A stretch of DNA of 7,553 bases from Spirochaetota bacterium. GTDB taxonomy: Bacteria > Spirochaetota > Brevinematia > DTOW01. Positions 1 to 5,975 of this stretch are shown here, in pieces (the stretch's first letter is position 1; each line of letters starts with the position of its first letter). The position numbers were made by a program, and so were the translations under genes. The notes below the pieces were generated by a model. It was given only the letters and a program-made list of their open reading frames with translations. It was not told the origin of the DNA and made no database searches. The DNA lies in the NCBI GenBank assembly GCA_028276145.1, contig JAPYWX010000072.1, forward strand, positions 1 to 7,553. The letters are read 5' to 3'.

Positions 1-657
1 AGAATTTTTAACATATCTGAGGTTAAAATCGTATTCACAGGTAAAGAGATGGATTTCGTTCCTTATGTGATAGGAGAATTCTTTAGATACTCTTTTGATT
101 CATCAAGAAATGAACAGGTGAAGATAGTAATGAGAACGTCAGGTAGAGCTACGAGCTTGAATCCTACTTTTTATTCAGAACCTGAATTAACAATAAGTGA
201 GATAGCTAGGATTTTAGGATTTCCTATTACTTCTACAAATGTAGTAAGAGAGGGACTTGAGCTACTAGAGGCTATAGGGGTCTATGACTTTGTGTCTTAC
301 ACCATGAAAAGCTATACTGGACTTGATATTTTTAGCATAAGGTCACCTTTTGTTTCTAGTTATTTGTTTAGTGTTATAGATAGGAATTACTCTTTATCGT
401 ATATTGATATGATAAGAGGTACAGAAATATCAATAGGTAAAAGTATTTTCCCTTGGCTTATGGTGGGGTATAAGCTAGGATTTGAGTATATAGGTAGTAA
501 TTCTACAGAAGGGCAATTTGTTCCTTTGCATAGCTTCTCATTAGGTTGGTCTTATAGAAATCTTCTTTTGGAATTTGAGTACAGTTCCTTTGCTTCGGAG
601 AATAAAAAGATAGAGTACGAACCGAAAGTTGAATTGAAGTTCAATAGAAGATTCTAA
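1..657 (+). CDS. tamB: TamB-like translocation/assembly module protein, C-terminal part (5' end outside window)
   Basis: The frame is open from base 1 to the TAA at 655-657, giving 218 residues, so this is a 3' fragment. The ATG at 49 is an internal Met, because the reading frame continues upstream to the window edge. TamB proteins span the periplasm and pass lipids or outer-membrane proteins toward the outer membrane; their C-terminal (DUF490) domain is beta-rich. The fragment fits that domain: an early strand with a Thr-Ser-Gly-Arg turn, then a Ser-Glu-Pro-Glu-Leu-Thr-Ile segment leading into Ile-Ala-Arg-Ile-Leu-Gly-Phe (the usual 'S-P-x-L then eIlxlL' region). A helix, a Leu-Asp-Ile-Phe-Ser-Ile-Arg strand and an Ile-Gly-Lys strand follow, and amphipathic strands end in a terminal Phe. 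lnt follows on the same strand 68 bases later. The assignment rests on motif pattern only; another AsmA-like or large outer-membrane protein is possible. Confidence 0.6.
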   Translation, partial: RIFNISEVKIVFTGKEMDFVPYVIGEFFRYSFDSSRNEQVKIVMRTSGRATSLNPTFYSEPELTISEIARILGFPITSTNVVREGLELLEAIGVYDFVSYTMKSYTGLDIFSIRSPFVSSYLFSVIDRNYSLSYIDMIRGTEISIGKSIFPWLMVGYKLGFEYIGSNSTEGQFVPLHSFSLGWSYRNLLLEFEYSSFASENKKIEYEPKVELKFNRRF

Positions 658-682
658 CATAGAGACATAAGTCTATCCTATG
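658..682 (+). other. imperfect inverted repeat directly after the tamB-like stop
   Basis: CATAG (658-662) pairs with CTATG (678-682), and AGAC (663-666) pairs with GTCT (671-674) around an ATAA loop, with a three-base bulge at 675-677. It begins on the base after the stop codon, so it could end or stabilise the tamB-like transcript. No run of T follows, so it is not a standard intrinsic terminator. Confidence 0.3.
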
Positions 683-699
683 TAAATGTGAAAAAGGTG

Positions 700-725
700 T
701 ATTATTTCAACTAAAATAGTTGAAA
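700..725 (+). promoter_or_regulatory. possible lnt -10 element overlapping a 9-bp-arm palindrome at the lnt start
   Basis: TATTAT at 700-705 resembles a -10 box about 20 bases before the ATG at 726, but no convincing -35 box is seen. A perfect inverted repeat follows: TTTCAACTA (705-713), AAA, TAGTTGAAA (717-725). It ends exactly where the ATG begins and contains the alternative TTG start at 720. As DNA it could be an operator covering the transcription start; as RNA it could form a tight hairpin against the start codon. Both roles are inferred. Confidence 0.3.
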
Positions 726-2384
726 ATGAAACCTATGAATATGAAGTTCATCAAGGTAGTTTACAGGTATTCGTTTTGGGTTCTTAGTGCTATTCTGCTT
801 TACTTTTCTTTCCCTGACAAAGGAATACCATTTCTAGGACTTGTTTCTTTAGTGCCAGCAATCTACAGAACCTACAAAGATGGGTATATTTCAGTGCTAA
901 TGGGAACGCTAATCTTTAGTATTGTTTTTTGGGTACTTACTGTTGATTGGTTTACTTCGTTCCATCCTCTGGCACTATTTGGGATTTTGATACCTTTGTA
1001 TCTCTACACGATGTTTCCTTTTGTAGTTTTAGCAATGATTTCTAAAGTTCACCCAAAGCCGATTTCCTTGATTACATTTCCATTTCTCTGGGCAGGAATA
1101 GAATTCTTAAGGGGGAGTGGTTTTTGGAGTCTGCCGCTTATATACCTAGCACACACTCAATACCACTTCATATTCTCAGATAACCTAATATTTAAACTGG
1201 TAAACGGTGCTATACCTTCATACGCAAACACAATAGGTGTTTTTGGTGTAAGTATACTAGTAGCACTTGTTAATACACTAGTGACAATCCAGATAATTAA
1301 GCTTAAAGAGGAAATATCAATAAAAAGTTTCATACCCTCGCTGGTGGTACTAGCCATAATTTTAGGTGGAGTAGTTAATTTTTACTCAATAATAGAGTGG
1401 TACAATAAAGAAGAAGCAAAAGCAGAGAAAGTAAAATTTGGATTGATACAACCTAACTTCTCCCCGTGGGATAAACTTTTAGCAGGAGATTTTGAAAAGC
1501 TAAACGAAGTTAAAGAACTCTTTTCTAAAGCTTCAAAAGAAGCTGATGTGGTTGTGTCTTGCGAGTCAATTCTAAGAGACCCAGTGAATTATTATGTTTC
1601 CAGAGGTCGGAGGTTTGGCATAGAGGCGATGAGTATATCAAGGATAATTAAAAAGCCCATAGTTCTCACATTCCCATACCTTGAGACTTATGTGACAAAC
1701 ACTTTTATAGATATAAAAGGGAAGAAAATACCAATAAGCCAAGAAATTTACAATTACTATAATGCTGCACTTCTTCTAGACGAAGAAGGTAAAGAGTTAG
1801 CTAGATACTTCAAGGTACATACTGTTCCTTTTGGTGAATGGACACCGTTTGCGGAGTATGTACCGTATTTGAGAGAAACAATAAACGCAATTGTTGGTGG
1901 TGATTTAAAACCTGGTAAAGAGTTTGTAATTTTCAGTATTCAGGTTAAAAGGGTTGGGGGACCTACAGTTATTATTAATGCTGCACCAATAATATGCTTT
2001 GAAGACCTATACCCATACATAACGAAAAGGTATTCACTGATGGGAGCACAGATTCTAATGAACATGACAAATGACGGCTGGGCGAATAGTATAAAGAGCC
2101 AAAAACAACATCTTGTTGCTTCAGCTTACAGAGTTCTTGAAACCGGAAGACCATTACTAAGAGCAACAAACACAGGAACAACAGCTATAATATACCCAAA
2201 CATGAGTATAAAAGTAATTGGTGACTTCAAAAAATCCTACCTTGTTGGTGAAGTGCCAATTATAAACAAGGAAATAACAACACCATTCATGAAATTTGGA
2301 GACACCATAGTAAACATGCTTATAATGGTGTGTTTCGTATTGTCAATATCAACTGTTTGTATCAATGTTCAAAGGTTAAGGTAG
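726..2384 (+). CDS. lnt: apolipoprotein N-acyltransferase
   Basis: Lnt is an inner-membrane enzyme that moves an acyl chain from phospholipid to the amino group of the N-terminal diacylglyceryl-cysteine of lipoproteins. The N-terminal 220 or so residues are a run of hydrophobic segments. A nitrilase-type domain follows from Lys-Phe-Gly-Leu-Ile-Gln-Pro-Asn, and a final hydrophobic helix closes the protein, as in the family. Counting from the TTG at 720 (554 aa), the expected Glu-Lys-Cys triad is visible: Glu282 (in V-S-C-E-S), Lys365 (before H-T-V-P-F-G-E-W) and Cys426 (in I-I-C-F-E). The family signatures N-D-G-W, Q-H-L and E-T-G-R-P-L-L-R-A-T-N-T-G also follow. No clear Shine-Dalgarno sequence helps choose the start. 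I prefer the ATG at 726 (552 aa) over the TTG at 720; ATGs at 735 and 741 are also possible. Two lipoproteins in this window are likely substrates. All catalytic residues are present, so it should be active. Confidence 0.93.
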   Translation: MKPMNMKFIKVVYRYSFWVLSAILLYFSFPDKGIPFLGLVSLVPAIYRTYKDGYISVLMGTLIFSIVFWVLTVDWFTSFHPLALFGILIPLYLYTMFPFVVLAMISKVHPKPISLITFPFLWAGIEFLRGSGFWSLPLIYLAHTQYHFIFSDNLIFKLVNGAIPSYANTIGVFGVSILVALVNTLVTIQIIKLKEEISIKSFIPSLVVLAIILGGVVNFYSIIEWYNKEEAKAEKVKFGLIQPNFSPWDKLLAGDFEKLNEVKELFSKASKEADVVVSCESILRDPVNYYVSRGRRFGIEAMSISRIIKKPIVLTFPYLETYVTNTFIDIKGKKIPISQEIYNYYNAALLLDEEGKELARYFKVHTVPFGEWTPFAEYVPYLRETINAIVGGDLKPGKEFVIFSIQVKRVGGPTVIINAAPIICFEDLYPYITKRYSLMGAQILMNMTNDGWANSIKSQKQHLVASAYRVLETGRPLLRATNTGTTAIIYPNMSIKVIGDFKKSYLVGEVPIINKEITTPFMKFGDTIVNMLIMVCFVLSISTVCINVQRLR

Positions 2385-2432
2385 ACTTTGTTTCTCTGTA
2401 AATTTAAGGTTAAAGTTCTTACTTTATATTAG

Positions 2433-2450
2433 TGAAGGCTTTAGCCTTCA
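2433..2450. terminator. hairpin between convergent lnt and holA
   Basis: TGAAGGC (2433-2439), loop TTTA, GCCTTCA (2444-2450) is a perfect 7-bp stem in the 66-base gap between two convergent genes. It touches the holA stop codon at 2451. A T-rich stretch follows on the plus strand, so it fits best as an lnt terminator and may serve both directions. The T tract is interrupted, which lowers confidence. Confidence 0.5.
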
Positions 2451-3434
2451 TTAAAGTGTTTCTATTATTACTTTTTCTAAAAGGATGTTTTTTATATTTG
2501 TTGAGTTCCTTATGTTTTTTTCAAGGAGTAGTGAGAGTTTAATAAGTTTTTTTAGAGTGGTTTCGTCTATGTCTTTTAGTATCTTTTTTATGTTTTTTAC
2601 TTCAAAAGTTGATATTTCTAGTTGTTTTGCTATTTCTTCGTCAGTGGAAAACTTTTCAGAAAGTTTTTTTACATTTATTATTTTTTCTACTTGTCTGTAT
2701 ATTAGTAGCCCTAAAGCATATATGTTTTCTCCTTTTTCTATTATGTCGTTTAGTATGAGTAGAGCTCTGTGTTTTTCTTTCTTGATTATTGCTGATACTA
2801 GCATGAAGATGTCACCTTCGCCAGATTTTAGGAATAGTGCTTCTATCGCATCTTTTGCTTTTATCATCCCACTTGTTTGGAAATAGTTTTTCACGTAATT
2901 TATGTCTTCGTATAACCCGTTTGGGTTGTTTCCGTTCCTTTCGATCAGGAATTTTATTAGCTCTTCTGAAGGTTCTATTTGGTTCTTTAACAGTAAGTTT
3001 TTTACGTACTCTGGTAAGCTGCTTTCAAAGACTTTCCAGAATGTTTTTACTTCCCCGCCTTTATTTTCAATAGCTAAGGATATGTTTTTATCAAATTTGT
3101 AAGGTGATAGGTTTGAGGTTATTATAACTAATGTGTCTTCACCTACATTTGATATTCCGGAGATTATCATTTCTCTTTCTGTTTTAGTCAATGACTTATT
3201 GGCTTTAAGGATGACTATCTTTTTTTCTCCGAAGAGCGAGGAAGATGTACAGTGTTCTACAAAAGTTTTTAATCCTTTATCATCATCTGTTTCTAGGTCT
3301 ATATTTATGATTTGAACGTTTTTGTCTTTACTAAAGTTGGAGATGAGTTTTTCTATGTATTCTTCTTTTTCAGTTTCATTCTCCCCCAATAGTAGGTATA
3401 TTTCTTTTTTTGGTTTTTGTTGTGTTTGTTTCAT
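2451..3434 (-). CDS. holA: DNA polymerase III subunit delta (clamp loader)
   Basis: HolA is the delta subunit of the clamp-loader complex. It opens the sliding-clamp ring so that DnaN can be loaded at primed sites. The 327-residue length is normal for the family. The N-terminal AAA+-like domain starts with Ile-Tyr-Leu-Leu-Leu-Gly-Glu (about 12-18) and lacks a Walker A motif, as delta subunits do. The hallmark S-S-L-F-G-E-K-K-I-V-I-L-K lies at 65-77. The C-terminal collar domain contains G-D-I-F-M-L-V-S-A-I-I-K-K (207-219) and the helix L-L-I-Y-R-Q-V-E-K-I (about 243-252). The ATG is set by an AGGAGG sequence five bases upstream, inside the 3' end of the preceding lipoprotein gene, which it overlaps by 59 bases. 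The two are probably co-transcribed. The coding strand is A-rich, so the plus strand here is T- and G-rich. Confidence 0.9.
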   Translation of the reverse strand: MKQTQQKPKKEIYLLLGENETEKEEYIEKLISNFSKDKNVQIINIDLETDDDKGLKTFVEHCTSSSLFGEKKIVILKANKSLTKTEREMIISGISNVGEDTLVIITSNLSPYKFDKNISLAIENKGGEVKTFWKVFESSLPEYVKNLLLKNQIEPSEELIKFLIERNGNNPNGLYEDINYVKNYFQTSGMIKAKDAIEALFLKSGEGDIFMLVSAIIKKEKHRALLILNDIIEKGENIYALGLLIYRQVEKIINVKKLSEKFSTDEEIAKQLEISTFEVKNIKKILKDIDETTLKKLIKLSLLLEKNIRNSTNIKNILLEKVIIETL

Positions 3435-4026
3435 TGCTGCCTCCTAGTATTGTTTTAATCAAGTTTGTTGTTGTGTAGGCTCCGTAATTCTCTCTCCATC
3501 CCTTGTACATAAGTGATGAAGCATTCAAAGCAAATTCATCAATAATTTGGTACCTCACTTTGTCTAGAAACTCATCTCTTAAGAATGATTTGTATAGTGT
3601 CTCTTGTGAGATGTTTGTTATTAATGTTTGTGTTAGTGAATAATTGGAGATTATAACTTCGTTGCTTATGGTTTCTAGTCTGATTGTACCTATTATGTCT
3701 ACTCTGACGATTGATGTATTAGTGTTTGGGACTATTACTTCGCTCATTTTTTCTACTGATACGCTTGCTATGAGGTCATAGTTATCGCTTTCGGTTGGTA
3801 TGAATTCTGTTGATGAGAGTATTTTTGAGTTAAGAGCATTCATAAGGTATACAAAATGTTTTGGTTCAACATTTCCGGCATTTGAAATATTTACTTTTAT
3901 ACTTTTTCTTGAAGTTTGGGCTTCCACATTCTGGGATTCAAACTTTATATTTCTCCCGCTACATGACAAGATTAAGAATGAAACCATTAATAATAGCACC
4001 ATTAATGATGGTATTAGTTTTTTCAC
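3376..4026 (-). CDS. outer-envelope lipoprotein, possibly LptE-like LPS assembly protein
   Basis: The product has 216 residues. It opens with a lipoprotein signal peptide: Lys2-Lys3, a hydrophobic core, and the lipobox I-L-S-C with Cys22 as the lipidated residue. After the linker come alternating strand and helix segments: Lys-Val-Asn-Ile-Ser-Asn, a helix around 56-71, then Y-D-L-I-A-S-V-S-V-E at 83-92 and further strands to about 135, and a helix to about 170. LptE proteins, which plug LptD at the outer membrane, have this architecture, and lptE sits just upstream of holA in Enterobacteria. The function is therefore inferred from gene order and shape, not from a clear signature; a generic spirochaete-type lipoprotein is the alternative. 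The last 19 or so residues (Asn/Thr/Lys-rich) are encoded within the holA overlap and may be dispensable. The start is GTG with no Shine-Dalgarno sequence, but a promoter ends six bases before it. Met9 or Met14 would lose the positive residues of the signal peptide. Confidence 0.75.
   Translation of the reverse strand: MKKLIPSLMVLLLMVSFLILSCSGRNIKFESQNVEAQTSRKSIKVNISNAGNVEPKHFVYLMNALNSKILSSTEFIPTESDNYDLIASVSVEKMSEVIVPNTNTSIVRVDIIGTIRLETISNEVIISNYSLTQTLITNISQETLYKSFLRDEFLDKVRYQIIDEFALNASSLMYKGWRENYGAYTTTNLIKTILGGSNETNTTKTKKRNIPTIGGE
3440..3445 (-). promoter_or_regulatory. ribosome binding site of holA
   Basis: AGGAGG on the minus strand, five bases before the holA ATG, is the best Shine-Dalgarno sequence in the window. 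It decides the holA start and shows that the 59-base overlap with the upstream lipoprotein gene is real, not a mis-called start. Confidence 0.85.
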
Positions 4027-4032
4027 AAAACT

Positions 4033-4062
4033 ATGATAAAAAAATTTTTTTTACTCTTTCAA
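4033..4062 (-). promoter_or_regulatory. strong sigma70-type promoter for the LptE-like lipoprotein and holA
   Basis: On the minus strand, TTGAAA (4062-4057) and TATCAT (4038-4033) are separated by 18 bases; each differs from consensus at one position. The spacer contains an uninterrupted A8-T7 tract, likely to be bent. Transcription starting about seven bases after the -10 would begin at about 4026, on the G of the GTG start codon, which predicts a leaderless mRNA. This agrees with the absence of a Shine-Dalgarno sequence. The palindrome array begins only 12 bases upstream of the -35. Confidence 0.6.
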
Positions 4063-4074
4063 ACCTAGAGTATT

Positions 4075-4168
4075 GTACTAAATAGCACATTGTGCTAAAT
4101 AGCACTAAGTGCTAAGTAGCACTTGTGCTTAAGGCACTTGTGCTTAAAGCACATTGTGCTTAAAGCAC
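4075..4168. repeat. tandem short-palindrome array, cluster 1 (six units)
   Basis: Six palindromic units start at 4075, 4092, 4109, 4125, 4140 and 4156, with 2-3 base separators (mostly TT or ATT). They are GTACTAAATAGCAC, GTGCTAAATAGCAC, GTGCTAAGTAGCAC, GTGCTTAAGGCAC and GTGCTTAAAGCAC twice. The period of 15-17 bases is about one and a half helical turns. Every GTGCT can pair with any AGCAC, so hairpins may form within units or across the TT junctions. The cluster lies between divergent genes, just upstream of the minus-strand promoter, where an operator array would sit. Its function is unknown. Confidence 0.9.
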
Positions 4169-4188
4169 TTCTCTTAATATTACAGAGA

Positions 4189-4215
4189 TTGAAGAGAGAC
4201 GGAGTCTCTCTTCAA
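4189..4215. other. perfect 12-bp hairpin in the centre of the palindrome array
   Basis: TTGAAGAGAGAC (4189-4200), loop GGA (4201-4203), GTCTCTCTTCAA (4204-4215). The two clusters of short palindromes flank it. It is preceded by a weaker CTCT...AGAG repeat at 4171-4187. One arm is purine-rich and the other pyrimidine-rich, and the C-GGA-G closing belongs to the C-GNA-G triloop class known to make very stable DNA hairpins. No T tract follows and it lies between divergent genes, so it is not an obvious terminator. Confidence 0.85.
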
Positions 4216-4222
4216 ATAGTTA

Positions 4223-4237
4223 GGGCAGGTGGGTGGG
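4223..4237 (+). other. G-rich stretch within the array core
   Basis: GGGCAGGTGGGTGGG holds four runs of two or three G in a very AT-rich setting, eight bases after the central hairpin. It meets a relaxed (two-tetrad) G-quadruplex pattern on the plus strand. Folding is not shown. Confidence 0.4.
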
Positions 4238-4252
4238 ACTACTCAAAGTAAA

Positions 4253-4340
4253 GTGCTAAAGACACCTTGTACTAAGTAGCACCTGTGCTAGAAGCACTCG
4301 TGCTAAGTAGCACTTGTGCTAAGTAGCACCTTGTGCTTAT
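4253..4340. repeat. tandem short-palindrome array, cluster 2 (five units and a half unit)
   Basis: Units start at 4253 (degenerate GTGCTAAAGACAC), 4269 (GTACTAAGTAGCAC), 4285 (GTGCTAGAAGCAC), 4300 and 4316 (both GTGCTAAGTAGCAC). A half unit, GTGCTTA, lies at 4333. Spacing is 15-17 bases, as in cluster 1, and the AAGT centre faces the same way, so the clusters are direct, not inverted, copies. The cluster ends about 45 bases before the preferred ATG of the solute-binding protein gene. I found no convincing -35/-10 pair for that gene between the array and its start. Bases 4341-4385 hold only AT-rich sequence. Confidence 0.9.
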
Positions 4341-4385
4341 TTTAACTTGAAAAATGTATTTAACATTTTAGACACTTTTAGAGGT

Positions 4386-5975
4386 ATGGATTTGAGGAAG
4401 GTATTTTATGTAGTTTTGCTTTTGTTTTCTGTTTTTGTGGTTTTCAGTTGTTCTAGAGGGAGTTCTCTAAGGAATGAGGAGACAATAGTTTTGACTTTGT
4501 CTCAGGAGCCTCAGACGCTTAATCCTGTTTCTTCGCTGGATGTTTACTCTTCAATAGTTATAAGTTTTGTTTATGACTCGCTTTTTGATGTTAATGAAAA
4601 GTTGGAGCTTGTGCCTAAAATTGTTGATTCTTTTGAGGTTTATCAAAATTCAACTTTCTTTAGGTTCAAGTTAAAGACAAATGTTTACTGGCATGATGGT
4701 GTTAACCTTACGGCTGATGATATAATTTACACTTATTCAATGATTACTAACCCTATTTCTAAGGCTTTTAACAAGGTTGCACAGTATAAAAATGTTCTTT
4801 ATGTAAAGAAGATAGATAAGTATACCTTTGAGGTTAAGTATAGAGAGCCTTATGCTCCGGCACTTGAGAGTTGGGCAATGACACCAATACCAAAACATAT
4901 TTTTGAAAAAGAAGATTTCCAGAATTCCCAATACAATAGGTATCCAATTGGTAGTGGTCCTTATAGGGTAAGTAAGATAGTTGAGGGGCAGTACATAGTT
5001 TTGGAAAAGGTAACTAATTATTGGGATAAGGGAAATGAACCGAAGATATCGAAAATAGTTTTTAGAATAATAAAAGACCCAACTGTTGAGTTTAACGCTT
5101 TGAGGATAGGGGAGACTGATTTAGCAGGTATTAGACCTGTTGATTGGGTTAATAAGGTCAATGAGCCTTGGTTTAGAAACAAGTTTAACGCTTTTGCTTA
5201 TTATACTCTCAATATCTCTCAGATTGCATTTAACCTTAGGGATGGAATCCTTTCTGATAAGAGAGTGAGGAAAGCATTAGCCCACTCATTGAATAAGAAG
5301 CAGATTTTAGAAAGTGTTTATTATAACTTGGCTGAGCCACTCACGGGACCTTTTCCCCCAAATAGCTGGGCTTTTAACCCTGAGGTGAAAGATTACGAAT
5401 TTGACTTGATGAAAGCTTCTAAGCTTTTAGATAGTGCTGACTGGAAAGATGTTGATGGTGATGGTGTTAGAGAAAAGAATGGTAAAAAGTTAAAGTTGGA
5501 GTTGATTATACCTCAAGGTTCTGAAACAGGTGTCAAGATAGGGGAGATATTCAAGGAGGATTTAAAAAAGGTTGGTGTTGACTTAGAAATAAGGGTTCTT
5601 GATTGGTCGCTTGTTACCAAGAAGATAGATGATAGATCGTTCCAGATGGTAATGTTTGGCTGGAGTCTATCCATAGACCCTGACCCTTATGATATATGGC
5701 ATTCTTCACAAATTACTAACGGTATAAACTACTCTAGCTATTCAAATCCAATAGTTGATAAGTTATGTGAGGAAGGTAGAAGAGTTTTTGATAGAGAGAA
5801 GAGGCAGAGGATTTACTTTGAGGTTCATAAAATAATAGCTGATGATTTGCCTTACTTGTTCCTTTTCTCTAGGGCTTCGCTTGTTGGTGTGAGTAAAAGA
5901 GTAGAAGGTGTTAACCCTTCTGTTGCCGGTATATACTACAACTTCAAGGATTGGCGGCTGGAAACACCTAAGTAG
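4386..5975 (+). CDS. ABC transporter solute-binding lipoprotein, family 5 (oligopeptide/dipeptide type)
   Basis: This is a periplasmic, membrane-anchored binding protein that would deliver peptides, nickel or similar solutes to an ABC permease; the substrate cannot be read from sequence. Starting at the ATG at 4386 gives 529 residues, M-D-L-R-K, a hydrophobic core and the lipobox V-F-S-C with Cys22. The frame is open to a TTG at 4347, but that would add 13 residues that spoil the signal peptide. Family 5 landmarks in order: V-Y-D-S-L-F (62-67), W-H-D-G then L-T-A-D-D (102-112), P-I-G-S-G-P-Y (187-193), D-K-R-V-R-K-A-L (about 291-298), the Asp-rich D-V-D-G-D-G-V-R-E-K-N-G-K (355-367), and D-P-D-P-Y-D near the C-terminus. 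No permease or ATPase gene is nearby, so this is an orphan. Its stop is directly followed by the ATG of the FliK-like gene, suggesting one transcript. The palindrome array lies upstream. Confidence 0.9.
   Translation: MDLRKVFYVVLLLFSVFVVFSCSRGSSLRNEETIVLTLSQEPQTLNPVSSLDVYSSIVISFVYDSLFDVNEKLELVPKIVDSFEVYQNSTFFRFKLKTNVYWHDGVNLTADDIIYTYSMITNPISKAFNKVAQYKNVLYVKKIDKYTFEVKYREPYAPALESWAMTPIPKHIFEKEDFQNSQYNRYPIGSGPYRVSKIVEGQYIVLEKVTNYWDKGNEPKISKIVFRIIKDPTVEFNALRIGETDLAGIRPVDWVNKVNEPWFRNKFNAFAYYTLNISQIAFNLRDGILSDKRVRKALAHSLNKKQILESVYYNLAEPLTGPFPPNSWAFNPEVKDYEFDLMKASKLLDSADWKDVDGDGVREKNGKKLKLELIIPQGSETGVKIGEIFKEDLKKVGVDLEIRVLDWSLVTKKIDDRSFQMVMFGWSLSIDPDPYDIWHSSQITNGINYSSYSNPIVDKLCEEGRRVFDREKRQRIYFEVHKIIADDLPYLFLFSRASLVGVSKRVEGVNPSVAGIYYNFKDWRLETPK

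Noticed and set aside
2485..3315. Several plus-strand ORFs of 60-133 codons inside holA
   Set aside because: They are antisense to a clearly recognised gene, are Phe/Ser-rich as expected for the reverse of A-rich coding sequence, and match no family.
3800..4085. Plus-strand ORFs of 74-78 codons opposite the LptE-like lipoprotein
   Set aside because: The minus-strand frame has a signal peptide, lipobox and promoter; these are shadows.
4189..4215. Intrinsic terminator
   Set aside because: No T tract follows on either strand and the flanking genes point away from it.
4075..4340. CRISPR array
   Set aside because: Repeats are 13-14 bases with 2-3 base separators; there are no unique spacers of 25-40 bases and no cas genes nearby.
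4347..4385. TTG at 4347 as start of the solute-binding protein
   Set aside because: It adds 13 residues ahead of the charged n-region and makes an atypical signal peptide; the ATG at 4386 gives a normal 21-residue lipoprotein signal.
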